From Taudactylus pleione (taxonomy: Eukaryota > Chordata > Amphibia > Anura > Myobatrachidae): a stretch of 64,000 bases of DNA. The stretch is from NCBI GenBank assembly GCA_031769625.1, contig JAUIMM010000121.1, positions 12,047,501 through 12,111,500 of the forward strand. The letters are read 5' to 3'. The position numbers and the translations under genes were made by a program. Under the pieces are notes generated by a model that worked only from the letters and a program-made list of their open reading frames with translations, made no database searches and had not been told where the DNA came from. Positions within the stretch are counted from its first letter, which is position 1. The number at the start of each line of letters is the position of its first letter. Shown here in pieces: positions 1-10,675 of this stretch.

Positions 1-755
1 CCAGGGTGCTGGTGTATCCTCCTCCAGGGTGCTGCTGTATCCTCACTCCAGGGTGCTGCTGTATCCTCACTCCAGGCTGCTGCTGTATCCTCCTCCAGGG
101 TGCTGCTGTATCCTCCTCCAGGGTGCTGCTGTATCCTCACTCCAGGGTGCTGGTGTATCCTCCTCCGGGGTGCTCCTGTATCCTCACTCCAGGGTGCTGG
201 TGTATCCTCACTCCAGGGTGCTGGTGTATCATCACTCCAGGGTGCTGGTGTATCCTCCTCCAGGGTGCTGCTGTATCCTCACTCCAGGGTGCTGCTGTAG
301 CCTCCTCCAGGGTGCTGCTGTATCCTCCTCCAGGGTGCTGGTGTATCCTCCTCCAGGGTACTGGTGTATCCTCCTCCAGGGTGCTGGTGTATCCTCCTCC
401 AGGGTGCTGCTGTATCCTCCTCCAGGGTGCTGGTGTATCCTCCTCCAGGGTGCTGCTGTATCCTCACTCCAGGGTGCTGCAGTATCCTCACTCCAGGCTG
501 CTGCTGTATCCTCCTCCAGGGTGCTGCTGTATCCTCCTCCAGGGTGCTGGTGTATCCTCCTCCAGGGTGCTGCTGTATCCTCACTCCAGGGTGCTGGTGT
601 ATCCTCCTCCAGGGTGCTGCTGTATCCTCACTCAAGGGTGCTGGTGTATCCTCCTCCAGGGTGCTGCTGTATCCTCCTCCAGGGTGCTGCTGTATCCTCA
701 CTCCAGGGTGCCGCTGTATCCTCCTCCAGGGTGCTGGTGTATCCTCCTCCAGGTT
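1..755. repeat. minisatellite, 23-24 bp unit, about 32 copies
   Basis: A head-to-tail array of a unit of the form CCAGGGTGCTG(C/G)TGTATCCTC followed by CT or ACT, so units are 23 or 24 bp long. It begins before base 1, so the left end is missing. The two unit lengths shift the reading frame irregularly, and the lack of stops in the unit creates long overlapping ORFs on both strands (for example 6-866 plus). These are artefacts, not genes. Units differ mainly at GCTGCTG versus GCTGGTG and at CTCCTCC versus CTCACTCC. Confidence 0.97.
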
Positions 756-890
756 GCTGCTGCCTATGCTGTGACGTGGGAAGGATGTGGGACAATTTTA
801 AAGCCAAATTACCACCTTTGTATAGAACACTCACTGTTTTTCTATGGACTCATAAGACTAGAGTGAGCTTAGGTTTTAAAACTCTTGGGT

Positions 891-1005
891 TTATGTAATA
901 GCCTGGTTCATTGGTGATGCCTTTTAAAATTGATTGCCGCTTTAGAAATATTTGCAGACTCGCCGGAATCGCGTTGATGCCTGCACTTCTCAGGCTATTA
1001 CATAA
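891..1005. repeat. small MITE-like element with 15-bp perfect TIR
   Basis: TTATGTAATAGCCTG at 891-905 is the exact reverse complement of 991-1005. The 115-bp interval has no coding potential. This is the shape of a miniature inverted-repeat element, and the superfamily is not clear. Confidence 0.55.
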
Positions 1006-1727
1006 GCCACTCTGTCTTAAAAACATATTAGTTCAAAACGCAGGCTCTGTTTAGCCATGTTCTGACTGCTCACCAGTTTTAAACTGCGGCATGGCTGCTA
1101 TTTTATTTACATACTTTTTATTTAGAACAACAGCAGGTACATAGAATAAATAGCATGATGTACGCTACAAAACCCATGCCCGTAAAAAACTATTAAATAG
1201 ACATGATAATATAACCTAGGCAGAAATAACATGCCAATAGATACTAGTGAAGTAATGAAGTGTACAAATTACTTATTTGGGTGTACCCTCCTACCGTTAT
1301 CATTTTACTTTATATCATAAGGCAATAAACGTTGAGAAAAAGTAGAAAAGGAAAGGTAAGACACAACCAGCTGCAGATCTACACTGCTATTTTAAAATGG
1401 TGGACAGAATTTGGTTGAATGCTCTCAGAACAGATAATTAGATCATTATCATGAGCCATGTCTGCTAGTGACAGATGGGAAGGTGCTAGAAACCACTTCA
1501 TTCATGTCATGGCACCTTGATAATGTGAGTTCTATAGACTGGTCCCTGGTATGTAGAGAAAACCCTGGGACATTGCACAGCCTCCAAAGCATACTACTAG
1601 ATCAGTGCAGGAGACACCTGCAATGGCAATATAATGTAAATAGCTTTGGAGACATAGCAAACAAAATAGTCTTCCAGGTTAACCATATGTATAGTAGTTA
1701 ATATAGTGCTAGCTGTCTCTCTCTCTC
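1006..1727. other. unassigned AT-rich sequence
   Basis: No convincing gene or repeat boundary was seen. A 77-codon ORF at 1468-1701 plus has no recognisable motif and is treated as chance. Confidence 0.5.
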
Positions 1728-2460
1728 TTAGGCCCCCATTTATTAATGATCGCTATTGCAATGCGATCTGCCATCACATTACCACCCATGATCACATTGC
1801 AATGTGCAATCATAGCGCCCGGATGTATCCTCCGGTACATGCAAGGAGCCTGTCCCTGCGATGTGCCTGAAAAGCTGTTGGGGCTGCTGCGCATACACAA
1901 TCACGCTGACTGCACATGCACAGGCGCCATTGCCGGGGAGGGTTCCTTAGGATGCTCCAGACACACCGCTGTTCCTACAAGCTCCAGGAACATCCTCAGG
2001 ATGCTCCAGGCATTGCTGTAATTATCAGTGTTTGAAGTTCCACCCCATCCATGTGACATCATATGGAGGGGTGTGGTCTGCACCGGGTGCCACGTGCCTT
2101 CGTTGCAGCTCGGTTAGGTCTAGAACGAGGTGCCTTACAGGACCTCTGATGTCACAACCACGTGACCCGCGACCAAAGGGGAAGTGGTAAGATTTAGAAC
2201 GGGTGTCCAAAAGTGTCCCCCCACTGGCTCGCTTCACTGGCTGTCTGGTCTTGCCGTAGCGTTCACGTGGTTGTGACGTCAGCGGTCCTTTCTTCAACTT
2301 GGATCTACAGTAGTAACAACCATTATGGCTTTGTGTACACAATACCGTATAAGCATCAAGCCCGTGTGATCCCGAATCAAAATGGGAAGATACCAATCTA
2401 TAAAACATAAAAAAGGGGGCACTCATATTATTGTCTATGTTCTTATTCATGTTGTGTTGC
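1728..2460. repeat. degenerate dispersed repeat(s) with internal inverted repeat
   Basis: Starts with GGCCCCCATTTATTAATG, which resembles the ends of the foldback elements elsewhere in the window. A 24-bp stretch, GGATGCTCCAGGCATTGCTGTAAT at about 1997-2020, recurs near 44027-44050 and in diverged form near 18230. About 2139-2164 (GATGTCACAACCACGTGA core) is inverted at about 2262-2288. I could not place clean ends. Confidence 0.4.
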
Positions 2461-3080
2461 AATCTTTATTTCCAGGATCATTTCCACAAAAAAGAAGGAA
2501 GGACAGATACAGTTGTAAGTAACTGAAGCAGTAAGTGTTTCTGGACACAAAGCCTTATTTACAAGTAGGTTCTACTGATAGACCATTTCATTGGACACCA
2601 ATTATCAATTAAAACAAATTATAGAGCCAAAGAGAAAACAGACAACAGAATCCTTATAGAAGCATGTTACACAATACAAAACCAACCATGTCTGTTTCAT
2701 GTTGGTATTTTAAGTTTTAGTGCATCAGTAGGAGAGTTCTTATTAGCAAGTAACCCCCTGGTGGTATGAGTGAAAACTACATCCTGTGCCTGATGCACTA
2801 AAGCCATTCTCATCAATTATGTATCAAGGAGCTTATTTATCATAATCTGAAGTATAATTTCCAATGTAAATAAAGCAAAATTAGTCACTTTACTATGCAG
2901 CAAAGGTGAAACATGTCAACTAATGGTTTAATTGTATAGTTGGATGTAAGTTCAATTGCAGGTGTCACAGATCTGCTTTTACTGTGCACAGTAAAAGAAA
3001 GGTGGATTGGGGGCCTACAGGTACAAGGTATGTAAAGTAGGGGCACAAATGAATGAACAGTAATTAACTTTATTGACCTC
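2461..3080. other. unassigned sequence
   Basis: AT-rich, no coherent ORF, no tandem or inverted repeat that I can support. Confidence 0.5.
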
Positions 3081-4550
3081 TAGGGAGTAAATTTACTAAG
3101 ATTTGAGTTTAGTCGAGATTGCAATCTCGGGTGAGTTTAGGCATGGTTTTCATCTTGCAAATTTACTAAAGACAAACTCGGGTGAGTTTGGGAGATATTT
3201 CTAATTTTTCACCGAAAACTCGGGGGAGATTGCAAACTCGATTAAACTCCCCATCGGCCAAACTCTGAAGTACTTTTCATGAAAAAGATACAACTCGGGA
3301 ATTTACTAAGAATCGATATTACAGTCTCGGGTGTAATTGTAGCAAACTCGCAGCTAATTAGAAGTTTCAAATAGACCACCTCCTGAGCTGCGAGTTTGCC
3401 ATAAACATACTGTACACAGATCAGTGTGAGTTGTGTATATTTCTGCTTGGTAACCTTTTCTAAAGTGTTAATTTAAAAAAAAATAATTAACAGCGTAGGG
3501 TCCCCCCCCAAAAGCATCATCAGCCCTAGGATGCTCCTGGTTTCTAAAAATACGGGGAAAAAAATTAATAGGGTCCCCCCGATTTTAGGAACCAGCACCT
3601 GGCTGCTGAGCCTGTCCTTGTTTTAAAAATAAAGGGAGAAAAATTGCGTAGGGTTCCCCCTATATTTAAAACCAGCACCAGGCTCAAATCCGGCTGGGGT
3701 GTAATGCCACAGCCAGGAGACCCTATTACCAGGTCACCCCAGCCAAAGCATTCACACCCCAAGCTGGGCAGCCCAAGCCGGTGATCTCAGGGGAGGTGGG
3801 GACTCCCCCAATAAAGGGGTCCCCCCTCTCCTGACACCCCAGGCTTAGTCTGAAGCCCGCTGCTCTTCCACACACCCCTGGGCTGTGTGTACAGGAGTAA
3901 TAGTACTGTAAATAGTAACAAACTATTGTTTTTTACCGTGGAACTACAGGTGCCAGCATGCCTGCCCTTTGGCACTTGTGGAATTACAAGTGTCAGCAGG
4001 CGGCCGAAACCCATACCCCTGCTGTAAAAAAAATTGTTAAAAAACCACAACACACACACCGTAGAAAGTATAACTAAATTACATACGCATACTTACCTTC
4101 TGCCAACTGTTCAGTCCCCTTCTCTAGTAGAATCCAATGGGAGAACCTGAAAAGAAGATGTTATACTCACCTCTATCCTTGTGCTGGTTTCCATAGAATC
4201 CCCGGACTTGGCAAAACAAAAGAGCGAGTGACCCGATCCATATAGGACAAGTATTGGTATGTGCGTTGTCACACATACCAATACTTCGCGAATTACAGGA
4301 GATGGGCCTCTTCGGGAATCCCACGGCCCGGCAGCCAATCAGAGGCCGCTTGGCATATAGTGGCCGCTCATTGGCTGGTTACACGTGGGTCACACCTAAT
4401 GTCCCAGTGGTACTTGGCATCAGCATGCATAAACTGTCAATGACTGCCATGGCTTCCTGAGACTTGTAGTTCCACCTGCTCCAGAGATGCCAAGAAGAGC
4501 CCCAGTGGGGGATCACACCTGTTTATTTATTTTATTTTTTGAAGGTCCTT
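3081..4550. repeat. GGAGTAAATTTACTAAG-type element, body shared with 33.8-34.3 kb
   Basis: The left end (GGGAGTAAATTTACTAAG at about 3083) resembles the TIR of the complete 195-bp element at 37988-38182. The body at 3480-4080 (GCATAGGGTTCCCCC, ACAGCCAGG, AATAAAGGGGTCCCCC, then a trinucleotide-poor stretch ending in GGAACTACAGGTG) has a clear relative at about 33820-34260 in the same order. The right end was not found. It is probably a non-autonomous DNA transposon of Harbinger type, judged from the ends only. Confidence 0.45.
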
Positions 4551-4562
4551 ATTCCTCTAGGT

Positions 4563-4727
4563 GGGCAAAGTTTCTCAAACTCCGCCATAAGAGTCCAGGT
4601 TTTAAGGCTATCCATGCTTGAGTCAAGATGGTTAAATCGAATTGACTGAGGCGCTTACTAATTAAGCGCCTGTGATCAAGGATATCCTTAAAACCTGGAC
4701 TGTAATGGCGAAGTTTGGGAACATCTG
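4563..4727. mobile_element. hAT-type MITE, copy 1
   Basis: The arms 4563-4613 and 4680-4727 are inverted repeats carrying TCTCAAACTCCGCCAT and TGGCGAAGTTTGGGAA. This is a diverged copy of the element at 5354-5514. It is bracketed by CTCTAGGT (4555-4562) and CACTAGGA (4728-4735), which could be a decayed 8-bp target duplication. No coding capacity. Confidence 0.6.
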
Positions 4728-4735
4728 CACTAGGA

Positions 4736-5300
4736 TAGTGTTTCTCAACCCGATTCTCATAGAATCCTAACAGTGCATGTTTTCCAGATCATCTAGCGGC
4801 AGTACAGGATACCATGAAAAAACGCACTGTTATGGTTCCATGAGGACTGAGGCCCTGATTCAGAGCCGGACGCTTTTTCAGAGCGCTTGCTCTGAATCAG
4901 GGGCCTATTTTTTTTTTTGAGCCGGCCTCCTGGCCGCTCGCTAAGCTGTGGGTGACCACCCACAGCTTTTGCAAGCGGCCAGGTGATGGTCACGATGGTC
5001 GCGACCATCACGACCATTGGGCTTGTGACGAGACCCTTGTGGTAGGGTCTCGTTCATCGCAAGCCCCAGTGGACTTCCTGCTCTAATAGAGCAGGAAGTC
5101 CACCTACTGACATCACTAGTGATGTCAGCAGGGCTGCCCACAAACGGAAGGCGTTCCCTCGTTTGACCAGCCACCCCCGTTGCCCGCCTCCAAAATGGGG
5201 CGAGCTGCATGCGCACACCGGAGGCGGCACATGCACAGGGGGTAAACATCGACCCGCTTGCGAGCGGGTCTGAATCAGCCCCAGTGTTTGAGAAATACTG
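4736..5300. mobile_element. hAT-type short element interrupted by a hairpin-chain element
   Basis: The left end TAGTGTTTCTCAACCC and the right end TTTGAGAAATACTG (ending at 5300) are inverted. The 8-mers on either side (CACTAGGA and CTCTAGGG) match at 6 of 8. About 133 bp belongs to this element. The remainder (4851-5282) is a later insertion. The same host end precedes the hairpin-chain copy at 63791. Confidence 0.55.
4851..5282 (+). mobile_element. hairpin-chain element, copy A
   Basis: The ends are GGCCCTGATTCAGAGCC and CTGAATCAGCCCC. Between them lie separate palindromes with unrelated sequences: 4851-4905 terminal hairpin; 4943-4968 (12-bp stem, 2-nt loop); 4986-5017 (GATGGTCGCGACCATC core); 5029-5052 (CGAGACCCT stem); 5069-5103 (two perfect 16-bp arms, 3-nt loop); 5107-5128 (perfect 22-bp palindrome with core ACTAGT); 5251-5270. 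It has no ORF of its own. Confidence 0.85.
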
Positions 5301-5353
5301 CTCTAGGGAATTCAGCCTTGTGCTGAACAGTCTGGAGCTGGTATCTCGTAATA

Positions 5354-5514
5354 CAGAGGTTCCCAAACTCCGCCATTATAGTCCAGGTTTTAAGGATATC
5401 CATGCTTGAGCACAGGTAACTTAATTATCACCTCAGTCAATTTGATTTAACCATCTGGACTCGAGCATGGATTTCCTTAACCTGGACTGTACTGGCGGAG
5501 TTTGGGAACTTCTG
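5354..5514. mobile_element. hAT-type MITE, copy 2
   Basis: The ends are CAGAGGTTCCCAAACTC and GAGTTTGGGAACTTCTG, and the arms are complementary over about 50 bp. The flanks TCGTAATA (5346-5353) and TCGTAATG (5515-5522) match at 7 of 8, as expected for the 8-bp duplication made by hAT transposases. Non-coding, 161 bp. Confidence 0.85.
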
Positions 5515-6050
5515 TCGTAATGACGGGGTCATCATGCTGCAGGTCTTCCTATTTTAGTTTGATCAGTCCAGCCTGACATATCCCAGTGCTAATTGCTGTT
5601 TCTGCAGGTGGACCCATGCTTGTTTTTTTCTGCCAAGGGCCATTTTGATATACAGTGCATCCGGAAAATATTCATAACGCGTCACTTTTCCACATTTTGT
5701 TATGTTACAGCCTCATTCCAGAATGGAATACATACATTTTTGTCCTCAAAATTCTAAACACAATACCCCATAATGACAACGTGTAATAAGTTTTTTTGCA
5801 ATTTTTGCAAATTTCATTTAAAAAAAACACTAAGAAATCACATGTACATAAGTATTCTCGGCCTTTGCCATGAAGCTCAAAATTGAGTTCAGGTGCATCC
5901 TGTTTCCACTGATCATCCTTGAGATGTTCCTACATATTAATTGGAGTCCACCTGTGGTAAATTCAGTTGATTGGACATGATTTTGAAAGGCATACACCTG
6001 TCCCTATAAGGTCCCACACTTGACAGTGCATGTCAGAGCACAAACAAAGC

Positions 6051-6357
6051 ATGAAGTTCAAGGAATTATCTGTAGACCTCCGAGACATGATTGTGTCAAG
6101 GCACAAATCTGGGGAAGGGTACAGAAAAATTATCTGCTGCTTTGAAGGTCCCAATGAGCACAGTGGCCTCCATCATCCGTAAATGAAAGAAGTTCAGAAC
6201 CATCAGGACTCTTCCAAGATGTGGCCGGCCGTCTAAACTAAGCGATCGGGGGAGAAAGGTCCTAGTCAGGGAGGTGACCAAGAACCCGATAGTCATTCTG
6301 TCAGAGCTACAGCATTCCTCTGTGGAGAGAGGAAAACCTTCCAGAAGGACAACCATC
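6051..6357 (+). pseudogene. Tc1 transposase, N-terminal part
   Basis: The reading begins at ATG 6051 with a helix-turn-helix region of Tc1 type (KELSVDLRDMIV, then SRHKSGEGYRK). The frame is lost within about 40 codons at the TAA at 6182-6184, and later homologous stretches continue in other frames up to the ERV junction. This is the DNA-binding half of the protein. The catalytic half lies 10.9 kb away at 17219-17870. Dead by frameshift and by the insertion. Confidence 0.85.
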
Positions 6358-7479
6358 TAACGATACTGGATCAGAACCTCTATACACTCCTTCCTATACT
6401 TTCTAATATCCTGCCTATACCTTCTAAGGATGACGCTAATTTGCGTACGCAGTCATACAGTAAATAAAGACTTAAGACCTGGAATCTGTGGTTCCAAAGC
6501 ACAAGTATTATTCAGGTAAAAGTACAGTCAGTTACACGCTATTGATCCAGACACAATTCGGCGCAAAAGAATTATACAGACCCAAGTACAGTATACATAC
6601 GCAGCACTTCCGGACCAGATGTTAGGCATCAGCAAGAAACCCCTTGTCTATCAACATTCAGCACAAAGACTAACAACCCAGCGTTTGAGCACACATATTT
6701 ATACCCCCCAGGAATAGACAAAACAATAGAGACGTTTGTTGCTGATGTCATTGGTTCCCAAGGGGGATACATCTGTTACAAAGCATTTAACAGGCTGAAT
6801 AAAATAGACACAACCCAGTCTCCAACAACTGAGGGTCCCTAGATTCCCGCCACATCCAACATCCTAACAGTTGTTCATATTATATACATTTTGTTGCTTG
6901 AAGTCTCTGCGGTCCATAAGTCGAAAATGCATGATGCGATCTCCACACCGATAATACCGGAATTCTGTTGAAAGAGTACGCATCAGTACAAGACCAAACA
7001 TGGCTTACTTAGCATGTATAAAACCTTAGTTACCAAACAATCTTTATTTCATAGCATTTATACTTAATGAACAAACGTAAATCTTATACCTTAAAGCTTA
7101 CGGAACCTTGTATGTGAATATGGGGTTTGATATAAAGACGCTAGTTAACTGGGGACAGATGCATGTGCATTTAGCTACTAAACAGCGTTTTCATATAGAA
7201 TCTTATGCATTCACTAATGTGCGACTAGTTAACAGCGCAATTGTGCGTATTAATGTGTATATGAGAAACGGTGAAAGATGCAATCACATGATGCTATTAG
7301 TAATATCGCCATATGTACTTAAATGTGAGTTTATCTAAAATGGCGCTTGGGCGGCCATTCGCAAAATGGCGTCTTGCGATCTCATTTCCAAGATGGCGTC
7401 TTGCGGCCAGTCGCAAGATGGCGTTGCTGCGATTCAATTTTAAATTGATCTTGTCTCAGCCAATTATCCAGCTTCGACA
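6358..7479 (-). repeat. ERV 3' LTR
   Basis: 1122 bp, the partner of 16076-17214. Read on the minus strand it starts TGTCGAAG and ends CGTTA, so the usual terminal CA is TA here. About 40 mismatches with the other LTR were counted by eye, about 96% identity. Next to it is CATC (6354-6357), one copy of the target duplication. A TATAAATA on the minus strand at 6696-6703 is a possible promoter element, but no AATAAA was found downstream, so U3/R/U5 limits are uncertain. A short ORF on the opposite strand (7108-7338) is present in both LTRs. Confidence 0.95.
7337..7423 (+). promoter_or_regulatory. cluster of four A-A-R-ATGGCG motifs in U3
   Basis: AAAATGGCG occurs at 7337-7345 and 7363-7371, and AAGATGGCG at 7390-7398 and 7415-7423. 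The same four occur in the other LTR (17072, 17098, 17125, 17150). AAGATGGCG is the core of the YY1 site. In provirus orientation the cluster sits near the 5' end of U3, where murine gammaretroviruses carry a YY1-binding conserved region. Binding is inferred, not shown. Confidence 0.5.
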
Positions 7480-7801
7480 GTCGACCCTTTGATAGCAAAC
7501 AACATGCTATCACAATCTACTCTTTGAATTTAATTTAGGCTTACATTTACATATTATTTAGTGTTATTATGGGATGGCACAAGGTGGTTCTTAGTCCATC
7601 AATAATGTGTCTCTGAGTGGGGACATAAAACTACTATTATACGCACACCACGGATCTTGGAAGATCATGTGAAAGGTGTGGGGATACACCAGTCCTATAA
7701 AGGCAGTCTTGAAGGGGAATTGAGACTTTACATTATCTGATGTGTTTTTTTTTTAAATAACATTTCAATAATACATTCCATGCATGTCGAAATATAATAC
7801 A
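7480..7801 (-). other. ERV region between env and 3' LTR
   Basis: Non-coding. The expected polypurine tract next to the LTR is poor: on the minus strand only CAAAGGG followed by TCGAC precedes the LTR start. A run of T at 7746-7756 (A on the minus strand) lies farther upstream. Confidence 0.5.
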
Positions 7802-9112
7802 TTAAATGATGGTATTTCCTAGTTCAGGGTTGTAATGCAGTTCTATATTTACCTCGGTATTCATATTGTCATTATTGACCACCATCATAGTTTCGTTCTT
7901 GTGTTTTACTCTATTTTTACATTTTCCACACTTCAACACAATAGGAACACACCGGACGCATATGCCAATTATTATGATGACAATTAGTATAAGGATCAAG
8001 AATTTGCCTATGCTAGCGATCACTTCTTGGACCCATTCCCCTAGACCTGAGAACCATTTTACTGGGTTCAGCCATGAAACCCATCCCTCTATCTTTTCCC
8101 CTACTTCAGCCACTGAAGCGTTATGGTTCTTACGAAACTCCCATTTTAGCTGCAGAATTTCATTCATCTTCCGGTCTATCACTTCCTTAGGGTCGCTGGT
8201 ATCATTGGTGACATAGGTGCAACATTTTACTCCAAACTGGATGGCTAACATTACGCAATACCCTCCAGTAACAGCAGTTAAATAATTCAACACTAGCCAG
8301 TGTTGCACCAGTTCTTTCTTGTACGCTTGCAATTCTCTCCCTGTATACCTGAATGTGTCATCGTACATCTCGGTGATATTGTCTATCAATTTAGCAAGTT
8401 CCTGAATGTATTTAAAATTTAATGTACCCCGAGCAATCCTGGTGGGATCCAATGCGACTAAAACTTGAAAGCCAGTTGTCTGACTGATTAACTGAGTGGC
8501 TTTATGTACATCACCAGGTATCATATTTCTTTTGCCTCTGTGTTCATATTGCGTGTGAAAATATGGTGATGGTGTGTTCTTATGTATACCAAGCATTTCA
8601 ACATGTGTGAGGGTCATAACTTCTGGGACTACTCTTCCCAGGTAACACAAACCTTCGGAACTCGGGGAGAGCCACTTATACGCTTTTCTTCCACATATAA
8701 AATATACATTATCAGAGAGAACATAAGGGATGGTATGCATCATTATCATTAAGCACATTTCTCTTGCAAACAATCCTATTTCTGGGTCTTCCATCTGGTT
8801 CATGAAAGTCTCTTGCTGTATTATTTTAGCACAATAACCATCTGGCACCTTACCAATAATTTCTTTGGTGGAACTCAATGTATACCGATACCTAAAATGT
8901 TTCCCACCAGATTTAATTGAGCGTAGCAGATCATGGTTTATGGACTCATTATCAGCTCTTTGTGAGAAGGCCAGCATCTGATTATTCCCCGTCCCTTCCC
9001 AACTCCTGGGTTTATTGGGGTTGGTTATGTTTAAACACAAAAGTGATCTATCTACTTGGAATTGATAGAGTTTGAAATGAGGTGGTTTGGATGAGAGGAA
9101 CTTTCCATCCAA
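7802..9112 (-). pseudogene. env: ERV env: rest of surface subunit and transmembrane subunit
   Basis: A 436-residue open stretch in the same frame as 9616-9116, separated from it only by the TAA at 9116-9118. Visible features are a basic cleavage site RGKR at residues 192-195, a heptad-like region around 225-280, a cysteine motif C286 and C297-C298, several NXT/NXS sites, a Trp-rich membrane-proximal stretch (residues 353-371, WVSWLNPVKWF) and a hydrophobic membrane span at about 369-390 followed by a basic cytoplasmic tail. The layout is that of a gamma-type fusion glycoprotein, but the cysteine spacing is C-x10-CC rather than the usual C-x6-CC. It is the longest intact stretch in the provirus. 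Confidence 0.88.
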
Positions 9113-9115
9113 TGT

Positions 9116-9616
9116 TTACCCTTTCTGTAATTCTAAAATTTCCATGATATTCAGCGGAAATGGCACCAACCCTACATTATGCTGTCCCTGTGGCACATGT
9201 GAACACACCAAGCAATCAGTTTGATTTAACACTTTGCCTACCATGCTATGATAATCCTCTAAAGGATATCCACCCCAGTACGGGTTATATTTAGGTTGGC
9301 ACCGTTGGATACAGTTCTCATCAACTAGGAACCCACATAGCTCACAAATACAGGAATCTTCAGATGATAAACCTCCACACCGTCCCCGAGTATCCGGAAT
9401 GACAGCTCTCTTAACAATAACAGTACTAAGATTGGTAAGACACTCCCCTGTTTGGCATTGCACTCCTACTGACTCCACTCCATCAGCACTGCCATCAGCT
9501 CCCATTTCCTCTATTGGTCTCCCATCACAGAAACTGGATATTCCTGAACCGACCAAGATGGTGAACACCCTAAAAGAGAATATGAAAATGAACACAGCAG
9601 GCCCGTCCATTGTCAC
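9116..9616 (-). pseudogene. env: ERV env: signal peptide and N-terminal surface subunit
   Basis: 166 codons from ATG 9616. Residues 7-24 are strongly hydrophobic (VFIFIFSFRVFTILVGSG) and look like a signal peptide. A cysteine-rich segment follows (several CxxC-like pairs between residues 54 and 142), as expected of a disulfide-bonded surface domain. It ends at an in-frame TAA (9116-9118), and the same frame continues in the next entry, so a single substitution separates the two. It starts 50 bp beyond the end of pol, in the usual pol-env order. Confidence 0.8.
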
Positions 9617-9665
9617 AACAAAACCTGCAAGTTTCTTTTAGTTCAGGTATCTCACTACAACTTTT

Positions 9666-10598
9666 TCAATCCTCCCGGAACAAGCTCGCGAGCGACAGGT
9701 CCACACTATCAACCTTGTCTCCGACTTGTTTCTCCACCGGTTGATTGACCTTTTTGCAGTGAGTGGAATGGACCCAGGTATCTCTCTCAGCCACCTTCAA
9801 AGATGTAGTACTTGTCAGCAGCACCTGGTACGGGCCTTCCCACCGATCAGTCAAACAACCTGAACGCAAGAAATTTCTGATCATAACATATTCTCCTGGT
9901 TCAACATCATGACAGTTAGTTTCAGGCATATCATTAGACAACAATTTCAGTTTCTGCTGCTGTTGCTTTAACTGCTTACTCATTGATATAAGATACTATA
10001 CAGTTACCTCGTTGTTACCCTTCAGGTCTTCCTGTGGACTTATAATCAAATGAGGTTGTCTACCGAACAGTATTTCAAATGGGGACAGATTTAGAGGGGG
10101 TCTAGGAGTGGTCCTTATGCTATGTAGGACCAAAGGCAACGCTTCTGGCCATCCTAGTCCAGTCTCTGCCATGATTTTACTTAACTTATTTTTAATAGTC
10201 CCGTTCATCCTCTCTACCTTGGCACTGGCTTGCGGTCGGTAGGGGGTATGAAGTCGGCTATTAATACCCATCAGCTTACACATATTTTGAAAAACATCAC
10301 CTGTGAAATGAGTACCCCTGTCACTCTCAAAGATTTTAGGGATACCGTACCTGCATACAAATTCCTCTACTATTTTCTTGGCAGTAAACGCAACAGTATT
10401 AGTGGCCGCTGGGTAGGCCTCAACCCAGTTAGAAAATACATCCGTGCACACTAATACATACTTAAGGTTCCTGCAAGGTGGTAATTGGATTAAATCAATT
10501 TGTATCACCTGGAAAGGTCCATCAGTCGGTGGAATGTGGGATGGTTCGGTAGGGATCGCTTTCCCTATGTTCTTCCTCAAGCAGGTCAGACAGGACAT
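9666..10598 (-). pseudogene. pol: ERV integrase, zinc-finger Cys pair to C-terminus
   Basis: Contains the CLTC half of the HHCC zinc finger at the start, then the catalytic D,D,E: D in IQIDLIQ (about 10.49 kb), D in ESDRGTHF (about 10.31 kb) and E in KVERMNG (about 10.20 kb). A TAG at 9996-9998 interrupts it. The same frame continues at 9983-9666 with the GPY-type C-terminal domain ([10 protein letters not shown]). The integrase would insert viral DNA into the host genome. The HH half (HGLTH) lies just upstream in another frame near 10.69 kb. Confidence 0.9.
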
Positions 10599-10675
10599 TG
10601 CTATCTTTTCTGCTTGTGAAGAAAAACCTGGTGCGCATCAGTATGCTCTCACCAACTTGCACATACTTGTTTGCC

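Noticed and set aside
6..898. Long ORFs of 286 and 289 codons on the plus strand
   Set aside because: They are translations of the 23-24 bp minisatellite, open in several frames on both strands, with no non-repeat core.
1468..1701. 77-codon ORF with no repeat overlap
   Set aside because: No recognisable motif, signal or splice context. Left unassigned.
9399..9641. 80-codon ORF opposite env
   Set aside because: A shadow of the env frame with no motif.
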